From Bacteroidota bacterium (GTDB taxonomy: Bacteria > Bacteroidota > Bacteroidia > JABEUT01), in the NCBI GenBank assembly GCA_013288205.1, contig JABDCH010000020.1, positions 1 through 33,663 on the forward strand: 33,663 nt of DNA, written 5' to 3'. The position numbers and the translations under genes were made by a program. Shown one piece after another: positions 8,914 to 16,914 of this stretch (positions within the stretch are counted from its first letter, which is position 1; each line of letters opens with the position of its first letter). The notes beneath the pieces are model-generated. The model did not search any database. It saw only the letters and a list, made by a program, of their open reading frames with translations, and was not told where the DNA came from.

Positions 8914-10071
8914 AGGTTTATCAAATAATGGGAGAGAAGCATCCCTGAACTTTTTACCCCAAGTATCCCAATTAAGAGTGCTCTCAAATAAATCTCTCGA
9001 TTGACTTACTAGGGCCGTATATCTTTTTTGATTGCTAAAAATACCTGCAATAACTTTTGCATAATCTTTGCCGGTTGCCGAAACAGGCAGCAAAAAACCA
9101 TTTTCACCATCTATAACCGCTGAAGATATTCCACCTGTGTCAGTTGTTACCGATGGAACCCCAAAAGCAGATGCTTCGCAGAAAACAATGCCAAAGCACT
9201 CTTTCCTGGTGGGTAAAATAAGAAAGTCTGAATCCCAAAACAGGGCATCTAATTTCTTGCTTTGCTCAGCGTCGTTTTTGTTTATATAAGGAATTACGTG
9301 CAGTTTGGGGTGCGTGTATTTGGCCGGTGGGACACATCCGCAGATGGTAAGTTCCGCATCAATTCCCATGCGAATAAGCTCTGTTAAGGTATCAAATGCC
9401 ATATCTCCTCCTTTTCGTGCCCAGTCAACCCCAAGCCATAAAAGGCGGCATGTTTTTGTAAGCTGTTTTGTCATAATCATTTCTCTGTCCGGGGCATGTT
9501 CCAGGTTTGCGCCGAAAGGAATCGTGAACACTTTTTCCGGGTTTATATGAAAGTCATGGATGGCAGAATCGCTTGCCCACTGCGATGAATAGATGAGCAA
9601 AGAAGATTTGCTTAATGCTGCCTGTTCAATGGCGAGGGTTTCTTTTCTCGAAAATTCGTATAGGTTGGTTAAAGCAGGGTAATATTCCATTGTATTTTGC
9701 ACGGTAGAGTCGCCTATATGGATAATGGGCACATCTGTTTCAAGATAAGGAATGAAAGTGGAGCGTGCCGGAATAACTATTAGATCATATCGGTTCTTTT
9801 TGAGTTGCTTGTTTAATACTGAGGCATAAGCTTTTGCGAGCAGATAGCTATGGCGGTAATTATATCTTTTATGAAATATTTTTTGGCTGAGCCCTGTAGC
9901 TATTTTCCCAATCCAGGTGGCAAAAAAAGGTTCTATAGGTCCGATGAGTGTTACATCGCCTACATGCTGCTGAAGAGCATGATACATAAAGTAAAATGTT
10001 CCTGACCACGAACGCCTGTCCTTAGTATACTGTGCAGTTATAAAAGCTATTTGAGGTCTTTTTCCAAGCAT
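8905..10071 (-). CDS. Glycosyltransferase family 4
   Basis: 388 residues with a GT-B layout. The N-terminal half binds the acceptor (IAFITAQYTKDRRSWSGTFYFMYHAL, then IIHIGDSTVQNTMEYYPAL). The C-terminal half has LLWLGVDWARKGGDMAFDTL, the donor-binding region, and ECFGIVFCEASAFGVPSVTTDTGG, the EX7E motif and nucleotide-sugar pocket of GT4. It is transcribed against the polysaccharide operon from its own promoter (TTG-N21-TACTTTTG). The ATG lies only about 10 bases past the -7 box, so the mRNA should be nearly leaderless. It likely adds a sugar to the same envelope glycan; substrates are unknown. Confidence 0.88.
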   Translation of the reverse strand: MLGKRPQIAFITAQYTKDRRSWSGTFYFMYHALQQHVGDVTLIGPIEPFFATWIGKIATGLSQKIFHKRYNYRHSYLLAKAYASVLNKQLKKNRYDLIVIPARSTFIPYLETDVPIIHIGDSTVQNTMEYYPALTNLYEFSRKETLAIEQAALSKSSLLIYSSQWASDSAIHDFHINPEKVFTIPFGANLEHAPDREMIMTKQLTKTCRLLWLGVDWARKGGDMAFDTLTELIRMGIDAELTICGCVPPAKYTHPKLHVIPYINKNDAEQSKKLDALFWDSDFLILPTRKECFGIVFCEASAFGVPSVTTDTGGISSAVIDGENGFLLPVSATGKDYAKVIAGIFSNQKRYTALVSQSRDLFESTLNWDTWGKKFRDASLPLFDKPTQ

Positions 10072-10080
10072 AAACTAATA

Positions 10081-10112
10081 CAAAAGTAGGAATATGAGCA
10101 GAACCTGGTCAA
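10081..10112 (-). promoter_or_regulatory. Bacteroidota-type promoter of the GT4 gene
   Basis: On the - strand a TTG (-33 element, + positions 10110-10112) is followed by 21 bases and TACTTTTG (-7 box, + positions 10088-10081), an exact match to TTG-N19-21-TAnnTTTG. The ATG at 10071 is about 10 bases downstream, leaving a 5' leader of only a few bases. Confidence 0.65.
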
Positions 10113-10129
10113 AAAACGGTAGAAAGGTT

Positions 10130-10137
10130 TATCTTTG
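10130..10137 (+). promoter_or_regulatory. Candidate -7 box for the + strand GT4 gene
   Basis: TATCTTTG matches TAnnTTTG in the divergent 10072-10262 interval. No TTG lies at the expected -33 distance. If used, the leader before ATG 10263 would be about 120 bases. Nothing else recognisable was seen in that leader. Confidence 0.35.
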
Positions 10138-10262
10138 AACCCATATTATTGCACGATAAAAGACGGATGAATGCATGTGTTTTTCTCCGGAAAATAAACA
10201 ATGATTTTATTACATCGGAATATATTTCATGTTTAATTTGAAATGTGACAATGTTATTATAA

Positions 10263-11357
10263 ATGAAAAAAATATTAATACTCAGCAATGCTAATTCTTC
10301 CCACACCTTAAAGTGGGTACTGGGTATTTTATCTAAGGGATATAAGGTTAAAATATTTTCACTTACACCTTATCCAGGCGGAGTTTTAGCAGACAAGGGA
10401 GCAAGTATTTTTTGTGCTTCTTATGCCGGCAAAAGAAAGATTTTGTACCCCCTTGCAGTAGATGAACTATGGCAGGTGATAAAGGAATTTAAGCCCGACA
10501 TTATTCATGCACACTATGCTTCCAGTTATGGGCTGCTTGGGGCTTTGTCCCGCGTTCACCCTTTTGTGCTTTCCGTATGGGGCAGCGATGTATTCGATTT
10601 TCCGAACATAAGCGCTATTCATAAGCGGATATTTAAATATAACCTGAAAAAGGCTGATAGGATATGTTCCACGAGCCATGTTATGGAAAGGGAAATAAAA
10701 AAATATACCGATAAAGATGTTAGTATAACCCCCTTCGGTGTAGATTTAAACTTGTTCAGGCCAATGCATGTTCATCATGCATTCAAGGAGAATTCCATTG
10801 TAATAGGAACAGTTAAAGCCCTTGAAACCAAATATGGGATGGAATACCTCATTGATGCATTTGCCCTGTTGAAAAAGCGGTTGAAAGGCTACCCACTCAA
10901 ATTGCTTATCGTAGGTAAAGGAACCCTGGATGCTGAATTAAAAGCAAGGGTAAGTAACCAGGGGATTGAAGGTGATACCATTTTTACCGGGTATATCAAC
11001 CCAATTGAAATTCCATCTTATCATAACATGCTTTCCATTGCTGTTTTTCCATCGATAGATGACAGCGAAAGCTTTGGTGTAGCAGCCGTAGAGGCCATGG
11101 CTTGTGAAAAACCTGTTATAGTAAGCAGGGTGGGTGGATTACCCGAAGTGGTTGAAGATAATGTTACCGGGCTGATAGTTCCACCTAAGGATGTTGAAAA
11201 GCTGGCCGACGCCATAGAAAAGTTAGTGAAGGAAGAACAATTGAGGATTACGCTCGGAAAAGAAGGCAGGAAACGCGTAGAAAGGCTTTACAGGTGGGAA
11301 GATAACCTGGAAATTATGCTTGGTATTTATGAAGAAATTCTCGCTTCGAAAAACTAA
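10263..11357 (+). CDS. Glycosyltransferase family 4
   Basis: 364 residues, GT-B fold. It starts with [42 protein letters not shown] is the N-domain motif of GT4 enzymes, and SVWGSDV and [14 protein letters not shown] follow as expected. The donor-binding C-domain contains [14 protein letters not shown], then [18 protein letters not shown] with the EX7E motif, and [18 protein letters not shown]. The short charged N-terminus has no signal peptide, so it acts in the cytoplasm at the inner membrane face. It is divergent from the other GT4 gene and overlaps the convergent Kir channel gene by 4 bases at the 3' end. Substrate unknown. Confidence 0.9.
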   Translation: MKKILILSNANSSHTLKWVLGILSKGYKVKIFSLTPYPGGVLADKGASIFCASYAGKRKILYPLAVDELWQVIKEFKPDIIHAHYASSYGLLGALSRVHPFVLSVWGSDVFDFPNISAIHKRIFKYNLKKADRICSTSHVMEREIKKYTDKDVSITPFGVDLNLFRPMHVHHAFKENSIVIGTVKALETKYGMEYLIDAFALLKKRLKGYPLKLLIVGKGTLDAELKARVSNQGIEGDTIFTGYINPIEIPSYHNMLSIAVFPSIDDSESFGVAAVEAMACEKPVIVSRVGGLPEVVEDNVTGLIVPPKDVEKLADAIEKLVKEEQLRITLGKEGRKRVERLYRWEDNLEIMLGIYEEILASKN

Positions 11358-12328
11358 TTGGCATTTACATTTACAACCGGTGTATGGTCGCTTAACTTAT
11401 CCAATTCAAGGATAGTCGTCATCCCGTCTTCACTTTCCCTAAACATGCGGCTGAATTTGCGATGAAATAATATTTCATGGTAGGTGTACGAACTCCGTTG
11501 TTGTACCATATCAGAAAATACATCATCAAATCCCCTTATCAGCGCATAAATCTCCACATCGGCATGTTTCATATCTTCCTCAGTATATCCATTCAACGGA
11601 CTATTTTCATCCAGCGGATGAACAACCGTCCAGCTCATTGGCAGGCTCTCTACCCTTTCGCGCTCTAATGACAGGGCATAATATTGATAGGTAAATTCAC
11701 CGTTTTGGTCTACCTTCATACCCACATTCACTTTCAATTCCACATCGGTAAGTGAGTGATTATTCTTGAAATTAACAAATCGGAACATTAAAGCTGTTTT
11801 ACCTTTATAGGGGCTTATGAGCGCATGTTCACTGAATATGAGATATGCTTTAGGTCTTGCAAAACGCCCGTAAATTAAGCCGGTTGCAATGGCCAGCGAT
11901 AATAACCCTATCAATGATTCAAGCGAAGCCACAATGTTTACTCCGTCGCCTACAGGGTTTACTCTGCCATAGCCAACGGTAGTTAAGGTTTGTGTGCTGA
12001 AATAAAATACTTCTTTAAATTTTGTCCATGGGTCGGAGTCTATCATGCCCTGCAACTGGTTAACCCCTACCAGTATATAAACAGACGTAAATAAAAGATT
12101 AATAACAACATAAAATACAAGAACTACCCCTATAAATTTCCAGCGTGGAATGGTGAGCATGGTTTGAAAGATGCTGAATCTTTTTATAAAACCTAACCCT
12201 GTTTTACGAAGGTTGAAGCTCCCGTCTTTATTTACAAAGCGGCTTGAGGCGGTATCGGCTTTATTGCTGAAACCGGTATCGTTATTTATTTTAACCCTCG
12301 AACCTAGTAGTCTGCTGTGATTTGCCAT
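11354..12328 (-). CDS. KirBac-type inward-rectifier potassium channel
   Basis: 324 residues, about the length of known KirBac channels. A first membrane helix lies near residues 65-88 (KFIGVVLVFYVVINLLFTSVYI). The pore helix and selectivity filter are FSTQTLTTVGYG, with TVGYG at 117-121, and a second helix spans 132-155. The remaining 165 residues are the beta-sandwich cytoplasmic domain; its landmarks are FARPKAYLIFSEHALISPY just after TM2, and LMFRFVNFKNN. By family it is a homotetrameric inner-membrane K+ channel gated by its cytoplasmic domain and lipids. The first ~45 residues are polar, like the slide-helix region. A good promoter lies upstream. Its stop overlaps the GT4 stop by 4 bases on the opposite strand. 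Confidence 0.92.
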   Translation of the reverse strand: MANHSRLLGSRVKINNDTGFSNKADTASSRFVNKDGSFNLRKTGLGFIKRFSIFQTMLTIPRWKFIGVVLVFYVVINLLFTSVYILVGVNQLQGMIDSDPWTKFKEVFYFSTQTLTTVGYGRVNPVGDGVNIVASLESLIGLLSLAIATGLIYGRFARPKAYLIFSEHALISPYKGKTALMFRFVNFKNNHSLTDVELKVNVGMKVDQNGEFTYQYYALSLERERVESLPMSWTVVHPLDENSPLNGYTEEDMKHADVEIYALIRGFDDVFSDMVQQRSSYTYHEILFHRKFSRMFRESEDGMTTILELDKLSDHTPVVNVNAN

Positions 12329-12369
12329 TTTTATGATGGATAATACACCTTATCAAATAAGATTTAGTA

Positions 12370-12400
12370 CAAATGTATAATTCTATAGCAGATAATTCAA
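12370..12400 (-). promoter_or_regulatory. Bacteroidota-type promoter of the Kir channel gene
   Basis: On the - strand TTG (+ 12400-12398), 20 bases, then TACATTTG (+ 12377-12370), matching TTG-N19-21-TAnnTTTG. The ATG at 12328 lies about 40 bases downstream. The channel therefore seems to be transcribed apart from the response regulator gene that ends at 12458. Confidence 0.65.
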
Positions 12401-12457
12401 CACCGGAGTGAATTATTTTCTGGTCGGAAACAGGTAAACAAAAAGTAATAAAACGGC

Positions 12458-13168
12458 TTATACTTTCATGGTATTAGTGTTTAGGCGGTAGCCTTTCCCA
12501 TGTACATTTATTATTTCAATAGAAGTATCTTCTTTCAGATGTTTCCTGATTTTAGTTATATATACATCCATGCTCCGGGCGCTGAAATAATCAGTATTTC
12601 CCCAAATGTTTTTCAAAGCGACATCGCGGGGCAGCAAGTTGTTTTTATATTGGCATAACAGTTTGAGCAAATCATTTTCCCGGGGCGATAGCTGATGGGC
12701 TCCATGGGGACCTTCCAATTGAGACAGGTTTGTATCGAGCTTGTATTTGCCAAATGTAAATTCAACTGTTTTCGAGTGCCCATTAATAGCAGATGAAGTA
12801 CGCTTTAATACTGCATTTATTTTAAAGATGAGCAGTTCCGAATCGAATGGTTTTACAATGTAATCGTCTGCTCCACATTTATATCCCGTTAGCATGTCCT
12901 CGCGCAACGCTTTTGCCGTTAAAAACAATAAAGGCATATTGGGTTTAAGCTGTTTTATTTCCGTGGCTAGTTGAAACCCGTTCATTTCAGGCATCATTAT
13001 ATCGAGCAGGCAAATATCAAAATGATAGGTGTTGAATGCTTTGAATGCCTCTATTCCATCCGTATACCAATATGTTTCAAAGTCATTCAACTCCAAATAG
13101 TTTTTCAGCAGCTCGCCGAAGCTGTTATCATCTTCTGCCAGTAATATTCTCCATTTTAATTCATTCAT
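12458..13168 (-). CDS. OmpR/PhoB-family response regulator, RprY-like
   Basis: 236 residues. The receiver domain has the acidic pair at Asp13-Asp14, the phosphorylatable Asp56 in LLDIMMP, Thr84 in FLTAK, and Lys106 in YIVKPFD. The winged-helix DNA-binding domain spans about 135-232, ending in RSMDVYITKIRKHLKED...NVHGKGYRL, the recognition helix and wing of the OmpR class. The sequence resembles Bacteroidota RprY. It is transcribed after the histidine kinase with a 4-base ATGA overlap, so the two form a pair. The tandem 11-bp TTTAAC repeats upstream of the kinase are a plausible operator for it. The family is certain; the stimulus and targets are inferred. Confidence 0.95.
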   Translation of the reverse strand: MNELKWRILLAEDDNSFGELLKNYLELNDFETYWYTDGIEAFKAFNTYHFDICLLDIMMPEMNGFQLATEIKQLKPNMPLLFLTAKALREDMLTGYKCGADDYIVKPFDSELLIFKINAVLKRTSSAINGHSKTVEFTFGKYKLDTNLSQLEGPHGAHQLSPRENDLLKLLCQYKNNLLPRDVALKNIWGNTDYFSARSMDVYITKIRKHLKEDTSIEIINVHGKGYRLNTNTMKV

Positions 13169-14757
13169 GGTATATTAGATATAGGTATTTCTATGCTTAT
13201 GGTTGTACCTCTTCCTGCATCCGATTCTGCTTTTATAATGCCATGATGGGTTTCCACCACATTTTTCACAAAGCTTAGTCCCAATCCGAAGCCCTGTATA
13301 TGCGATTGCTTGTAATAATCGGAGCGGTAAAACTTATCGAAAATATGGGGCAGGTCTTCTTTATTAATGCCAATCCCGTTATCGGAAAACTGGATGAGTA
13401 GCGTATTGGAATTTGAAAAAGAAATACGGATGCGAATAAGTAAATTGCTGTAAGAAAATTTTACCGAATTATCCACTAGGTTGCAAAACACCTTTTGCCA
13501 AAGCATTTCATTGCCATTTATCATAATGCTTTCGCGCGGGAAAGAGGTTTCTACTCTTGTATTTTTATTTTCCAGGATAAGTTTAAATTCATTTACGGTA
13601 CGGGTAATGGTATCGATGATATTGAAAGATGAAAACTTGAGCGCCTGTGCTTCGTCCGCTAATGAATTCAGTAAAACAGTGCTGATGTCCTTATGCAATC
13701 TGGAGCTTTGTTCCTTGATGGAATGTGCTACTTTTCCAATCTGTTCATTAGTCATGATGCCACTTTTTTCTATCAGCATATCTGCTCCGAGCGATATACC
13801 TGCCAGAGGGGTTTTAATCTCATGCGACATGTGATTGATAAAATCATTTTTGGCAGCTAGTAGATTTTTATGCCGGATAAGTATTTGTATGGTATACAAG
13901 AACAGGATTAACAGGACGCTGATAAGAATAAGTGACAGCACGAAAGCCCACCACACATCGGAATGGATATAATTCAATTTTCCCGGAATGCTTACAAAAA
14001 GCAATATATTTCGTCCGAAGAGGTCATTTGGATATAGATTGATTTTATAACACTGCGATGTATCATAGAAGTGAGAGCTTTTATATACATACCTTCCGTT
14101 GGGTCGCAGCAGGGCAAAATAAAATGTATCAGGCAAGTTGTTTTCTGCCAGTTGACCTTGTATTAGTTTTTTAATATCGGCCGGTTTTACAAAAAGCGAA
14201 TCGGGATTTTTCAGATGAATCATTTTCTGCACCAGTGTATCGATATTAGCTATCTTTTCAAGTTTCTCAGTTATCTGCTGCATCGGGTTCGCATCCATTT
14301 CTACCGTAGGATTATGGACATATACATATCCCGAATCGGGGTTTTCATAAAAAAACAGGCATTTTGCGGTTCTGCCGTTTTTATGTCTGAAACTTTGAAC
14401 AGTTACCACCGTTCTGCCATTATGGCTTATTACACTTACGTTATTGGAAATATCAATAACCAGATTGTTAGCGCTGTCATGCGGGGTAGTAACTTTTTTA
14501 TGAGGATGGAGGGGTTTCTTTGTATTTAATCTGGGGTTTAATATACTATCGAAACCAATTGCATTTTGCATAAGGCTAACATTCTCCTTTTGTTCGGTTT
14601 GTTTCACCACATTTTCAAGCGAACGGTAGGTTGCTGCATCAAATTGCTGGGCGTTTAATTCAATGGCCCTGCGTATCCACCAGGCCTGGATAATTATTAT
14701 ACCCACCAGTATGATGGCAAAAAGAACAGTTATAACAGTAGTAGTTTTGCTTTTCAT
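13165..14757 (-). CDS. Membrane histidine kinase, RprX-like
   Basis: 530 residues. TM1 lies at about 7-27 and TM2 at about 268-293, enclosing a periplasmic sensor domain of about 240 residues without a recognisable PAS or Cache signature. The HisKA box is NHMSHEIKTPL with His312. The ATPase domain shows the N box (CNLVDNSVKFS), G1 (FSDNGIGI), F box (IFDKFYRSD) and G2 (GFGLGLSFVK). No HAMP domain is evident: TM2 runs almost directly into HisKA, as in many Bacteroidota RprX/KinE-like kinases. It phosphorylates the co-transcribed regulator. A -7 box (TAGATTTG, + 14763-14770) sits just before the ATG, so the transcript should have almost no leader. Confidence 0.95.
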   Translation of the reverse strand: MKSKTTTVITVLFAIILVGIIIIQAWWIRRAIELNAQQFDAATYRSLENVVKQTEQKENVSLMQNAIGFDSILNPRLNTKKPLHPHKKVTTPHDSANNLVIDISNNVSVISHNGRTVVTVQSFRHKNGRTAKCLFFYENPDSGYVYVHNPTVEMDANPMQQITEKLEKIANIDTLVQKMIHLKNPDSLFVKPADIKKLIQGQLAENNLPDTFYFALLRPNGRYVYKSSHFYDTSQCYKINLYPNDLFGRNILLFVSIPGKLNYIHSDVWWAFVLSLILISVLLILFLYTIQILIRHKNLLAAKNDFINHMSHEIKTPLAGISLGADMLIEKSGIMTNEQIGKVAHSIKEQSSRLHKDISTVLLNSLADEAQALKFSSFNIIDTITRTVNEFKLILENKNTRVETSFPRESIMINGNEMLWQKVFCNLVDNSVKFSYSNLLIRIRISFSNSNTLLIQFSDNGIGINKEDLPHIFDKFYRSDYYKQSHIQGFGLGLSFVKNVVETHHGIIKAESDAGRGTTISIEIPISNIP

Positions 14758-14762
14758 CCATT

Positions 14763-14770
14763 CAAATCTA
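14763..14770 (-). promoter_or_regulatory. Candidate -7 box of the kinase-regulator operon
   Basis: CAAATCTA on the + strand is TAGATTTG on the - strand, matching TAnnTTTG. It ends 6 bases before the ATG at 14757, implying a leaderless or nearly leaderless mRNA. No TTG is seen at the -33 distance; the adjacent TTTAAC repeats could supply activator binding instead. Confidence 0.45.
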
Positions 14771-14797
14771 TGATTTGTTCAGGAAGTTAATGGCTTC

Positions 14798-14836
14798 TTT
14801 AACACTTCTTTAACTCTTTTTAACCGCGCATTAACC
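14798..14836 (+). promoter_or_regulatory. Four tandem TTTAAC-type direct repeats with 10-11 bp period (candidate OmpR-family operator)
   Basis: TTTAAC occurs at 14798, 14809 and 14819, with a fourth copy ATTAAC at 14830, giving steps of 11, 10 and 11 bases. Direct repeats on one DNA face with this period are the usual target of OmpR/PhoB-family dimers (compare TTAACA-type PhoP boxes of Bacillus and CTTAACCT boxes of cyanobacteria). The array lies between the divergent kinase gene and the T9SS gene, about 22 bases before the latter's -7 box. That this pair's regulator binds here is inferred. Confidence 0.6.
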
Positions 14837-14857
14837 AAAAACACTTATTTGAGAGAG

Positions 14858-14865
14858 TACTTTTG
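14858..14865 (+). promoter_or_regulatory. -7 box of the T9SS cargo gene
   Basis: TACTTTTG is an exact TAnnTTTG match, 20 bases before ATG 14886. There is no TTG at the -33 position; the TTTAAC repeats occupy that place, as expected for an activator-dependent promoter. Confidence 0.6.
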
Positions 14866-14885
14866 CCTCATAAAATTCAAATACT

Positions 14886-15722
14886 ATGAAAACAAATATT
14901 TTCAAATTCAGTATGATTATCATAGGCTTGTCCGGGGCATTAAATGTCTCATCTCAGACATCATCACAGAAAAAAATATGTATTAGTATAGTTGAAATAG
15001 TTAATGGAAAAACGACTCATATTGATACTTGCTTTACCGGGATGAGTGATGAAGAGGTACAAAAGCAGTTGAATGCAATGGGTGTGAATGACATACAAAT
15101 TGCAAAAGACAGAACAGCCTCTGCGAAAATAATAGTAGATAAAGTGATAAATGGAGTAGACAGCATAGCTAATCGTGTTATTGTAATAAATACGGATAAA
15201 AATGGCGGATCAGGCAGCAGTAAAGTGAAAGTAATTTCAGGCAATAGTAATGTGGTGGTTATAGGAGATGATGGATACTACTATACCACTTCTTCGGGCA
15301 ATGAGAGTTCTGCACAAACGGAAATAATCTTAAATACGGAAAAAGATGGCGGCGACAGCAATCATAACGAAGTGAAAGTAATAGTCCTTCGTTCTATCAC
15401 AGTGAATGATCTTTCTGATGCCGACAAGTTAAAAATCCGCAATGGTGTTAATTCAGAAACCGTTCCATTCTCCAATTTGAAAATATATCCGAATCCCGTT
15501 GCATCTACCCTGATGCTTTCATACAGTTCATCGAGCACGGAACCTTTACAAATAACTATTTATGATGAAAACGGAAAAATAGTCTATACTGAAATGGTGA
15601 ATGAAACGGGCGGACAGGTAAATAAATCGATTTCATTAAGCGGATATGCGCCCGGCATATATTTTGTAAATCTTCTGCAGGGAAATCAGCAGGAAACAAA
15701 GAAGATAATCGTAGGGAAGTAG
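14886..15722 (+). CDS. Secreted protein with T9SS type A sorting domain, unknown function
   Basis: 278 residues. A signal peptide (about residues 1-25, ending near VSSQT) sends it to the periplasm. The C-terminal ~80 residues are a type A T9SS sorting domain: LKIYPNPVASTLMLSY, then ITIYDENGKIVYTE, then GYAPGIYFVNLLQG and a terminal KKIIVGK. It should cross the outer membrane by T9SS and be anchored or released. The middle (about 30-190) is rich in Asp, Asn, Gly and Val with repeated IVINTDKNGG / IILNTEKDGG units, suggesting a small beta-structured repeat; I do not recognise a known domain. It is divergent from the two-component pair with a shared regulatory region, so it is a likely direct target. 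A terminator hairpin follows. Confidence 0.85.
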   Translation: MKTNIFKFSMIIIGLSGALNVSSQTSSQKKICISIVEIVNGKTTHIDTCFTGMSDEEVQKQLNAMGVNDIQIAKDRTASAKIIVDKVINGVDSIANRVIVINTDKNGGSGSSKVKVISGNSNVVVIGDDGYYYTTSSGNESSAQTEIILNTEKDGGDSNHNEVKVIVLRSITVNDLSDADKLKIRNGVNSETVPFSNLKIYPNPVASTLMLSYSSSSTEPLQITIYDENGKIVYTEMVNETGGQVNKSISLSGYAPGIYFVNLLQGNQQETKKIIVGK

Positions 15723-15744
15723 GTAGATTTGTTTTTCGTGTGAA

Positions 15745-15785
15745 AATAAGGCTTGCAAATTCTTGCGGGCCTTATTCATTTTTAT
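15745..15785 (+). terminator. Intrinsic terminator after the T9SS cargo gene
   Basis: AATAAGGC (15745-15752) pairs with GCCTTATT (15769-15776) around a 16-base loop and is followed by CATTTTTA. It separates the T9SS gene from the phosphoesterase gene, which has its own promoter-like sequence. Confidence 0.55.
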
Positions 15786-15788
15786 GGC

Positions 15789-15826
15789 TTAGGTAACATT
15801 CTCTTAATATTACAAGAGTACTTTCG
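15789..15826 (+). promoter_or_regulatory. Promoter region of the metallophosphoesterase gene with 11-bp-spaced TAAC/TAAT
   Basis: A near -7 box TACTTTCG (15819-15826, one mismatch to TAnnTTTG) lies 20 bases before ATG 15846. TAAC at 15794 and TAAT at 15805 are 11 bases apart, 25 and 14 bases ahead of the box. The GAGTACTTT context repeats that of the 14886 promoter, which suggests shared control. The individual elements are weak. Confidence 0.4.
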
Positions 15827-15845
15827 GGTACTTAAAAACTCCGCT

Positions 15846-16889
15846 ATGAAATTTCATCCTGCCAGAATCAGTGTGTTTATTGGACTTACAGCCTTAATAA
15901 GCTTCTCATCATGTAATCGTAATCCGGTTATCGACCAATATACCTTTGTCGTTACCGGCGACGATCGCATAGCAGCTGCCGAAGATTCACTGCATCCTGA
16001 ATACAATACTATTAATGTATACCAAATGAAGCGTCTTTTCAAGGAAGTTTCGGAAATGAAACCCTTGCCAAAGATGCTGATTTTCGACGGAGACCTGGTA
16101 TTAGGGTACACTGGCGGAGATACCGTGAAACTTGCTAATGAATTGCGGGCATGGATAAAAATTTATAAAGAATCTCCTCTCGCATCTACATCGGTGCGCT
16201 TGATTCCTTTTGCAGGCAACCATGAAACATGCGAAAAAATTGGTTCAGGAAGAGTAGCCTATGCTTCCGAAGAAAGAACATTCGCGCGTGAAATGAAAGA
16301 ATTTATTGCAGGAAATAATGGGCCGCATTATACCGGTTTAAGGCCCGGAACCGATAGTTTGATGAGCGACCAAAGCATGCTTACCTATTCATTTGATTTT
16401 GGTGGTGACCATTATGTGATTTTTAACACAGATGCTGTAGACCGCGAAAGCCACATACCTTATCACTGGCTCGAAAAAGATTTAAAACAGGCAAGAGAAA
16501 ATGGGGCGCGTCACATTTTTCTGTTCGGGCATAAACCTGCATGGCCTACCACATTCAATACAGAAACAGGGTTGGATGATTACCCTGCTAACCGCGACAG
16601 CGCCTGGAATGTAATGGAAAGATACGATGCTGATGCTTATTTCTGCTCTCATTTCCATCTTTGGGATACCGTGCATCCTCATGCCGGAAAAACCTGGGAA
16701 GTAGTTTGCGGAAATGCCGGCGCTCCCTGCCCTAAAGATTGGATAGGTCCTTATTACGGCTACACAGTAGTAAAAGTTTATTCAAAAGTAGACCTTACCA
16801 GCATGGGCCGCGACTTGGATTTAAATACTTACACCGAGCCAAGAGACGATAAGGCTACCATGATTCGGGCCCAACTTACTATCCGGTAA
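15846..16889 (+). CDS. Calcineurin-like metallophosphoesterase lipoprotein
   Basis: The track ORF begins at 15753, but that part covers the terminator and promoter; ATG 15846 gives a good lipoprotein signal (KFHPARISVFIGLTALISFSSC, lipidated Cys23) and 347 residues. Metallophosphoesterase motifs appear in order: VVTGDDR (the first Asp; the usual DxH is DxR), FDGDLVLG (GD), PFAGNHE (GNHE), FLFGHKPAW and CSHFHLWD (in place of GHxH). By family it is a binuclear metal enzyme cleaving phosphate esters; as a lipoprotein it should face the periplasm or cell surface. The substrate is unknown. Its position beside other secreted phosphoesterase-fold genes suggests scavenging of phosphorylated compounds. 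The stop codon lies in a 16-bp palindrome. Confidence 0.88.
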   Translation: MKFHPARISVFIGLTALISFSSCNRNPVIDQYTFVVTGDDRIAAAEDSLHPEYNTINVYQMKRLFKEVSEMKPLPKMLIFDGDLVLGYTGGDTVKLANELRAWIKIYKESPLASTSVRLIPFAGNHETCEKIGSGRVAYASEERTFAREMKEFIAGNNGPHYTGLRPGTDSLMSDQSMLTYSFDFGGDHYVIFNTDAVDRESHIPYHWLEKDLKQARENGARHIFLFGHKPAWPTTFNTETGLDDYPANRDSAWNVMERYDADAYFCSHFHLWDTVHPHAGKTWEVVCGNAGAPCPKDWIGPYYGYTVVKVYSKVDLTSMGRDLDLNTYTEPRDDKATMIRAQLTIR

Positions 16890-16897
16890 TTACCGGA
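16882..16897. repeat. Perfect 16-bp palindrome over the phosphoesterase stop codon
   Basis: TCCGGTAATTACCGGA reads the same on both strands and includes the TAA stop at 16887-16889. There is no T-run, so it is not a convincing intrinsic terminator. It could be an mRNA 3' hairpin or a protein-binding site. Confidence 0.5.
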
Positions 16898-16914
16898 CCC
16901 ATAGAAGCCGCAGG

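Noticed and set aside
13481-13834. 117-residue + strand ORF
   Set aside because: Antisense to the histidine kinase; no own features.
15753-15845. Upstream extension of the phosphoesterase ORF (track start 15753)
   Set aside because: It covers the terminator hairpin and promoter region; ATG 15846 starts a good lipoprotein signal.
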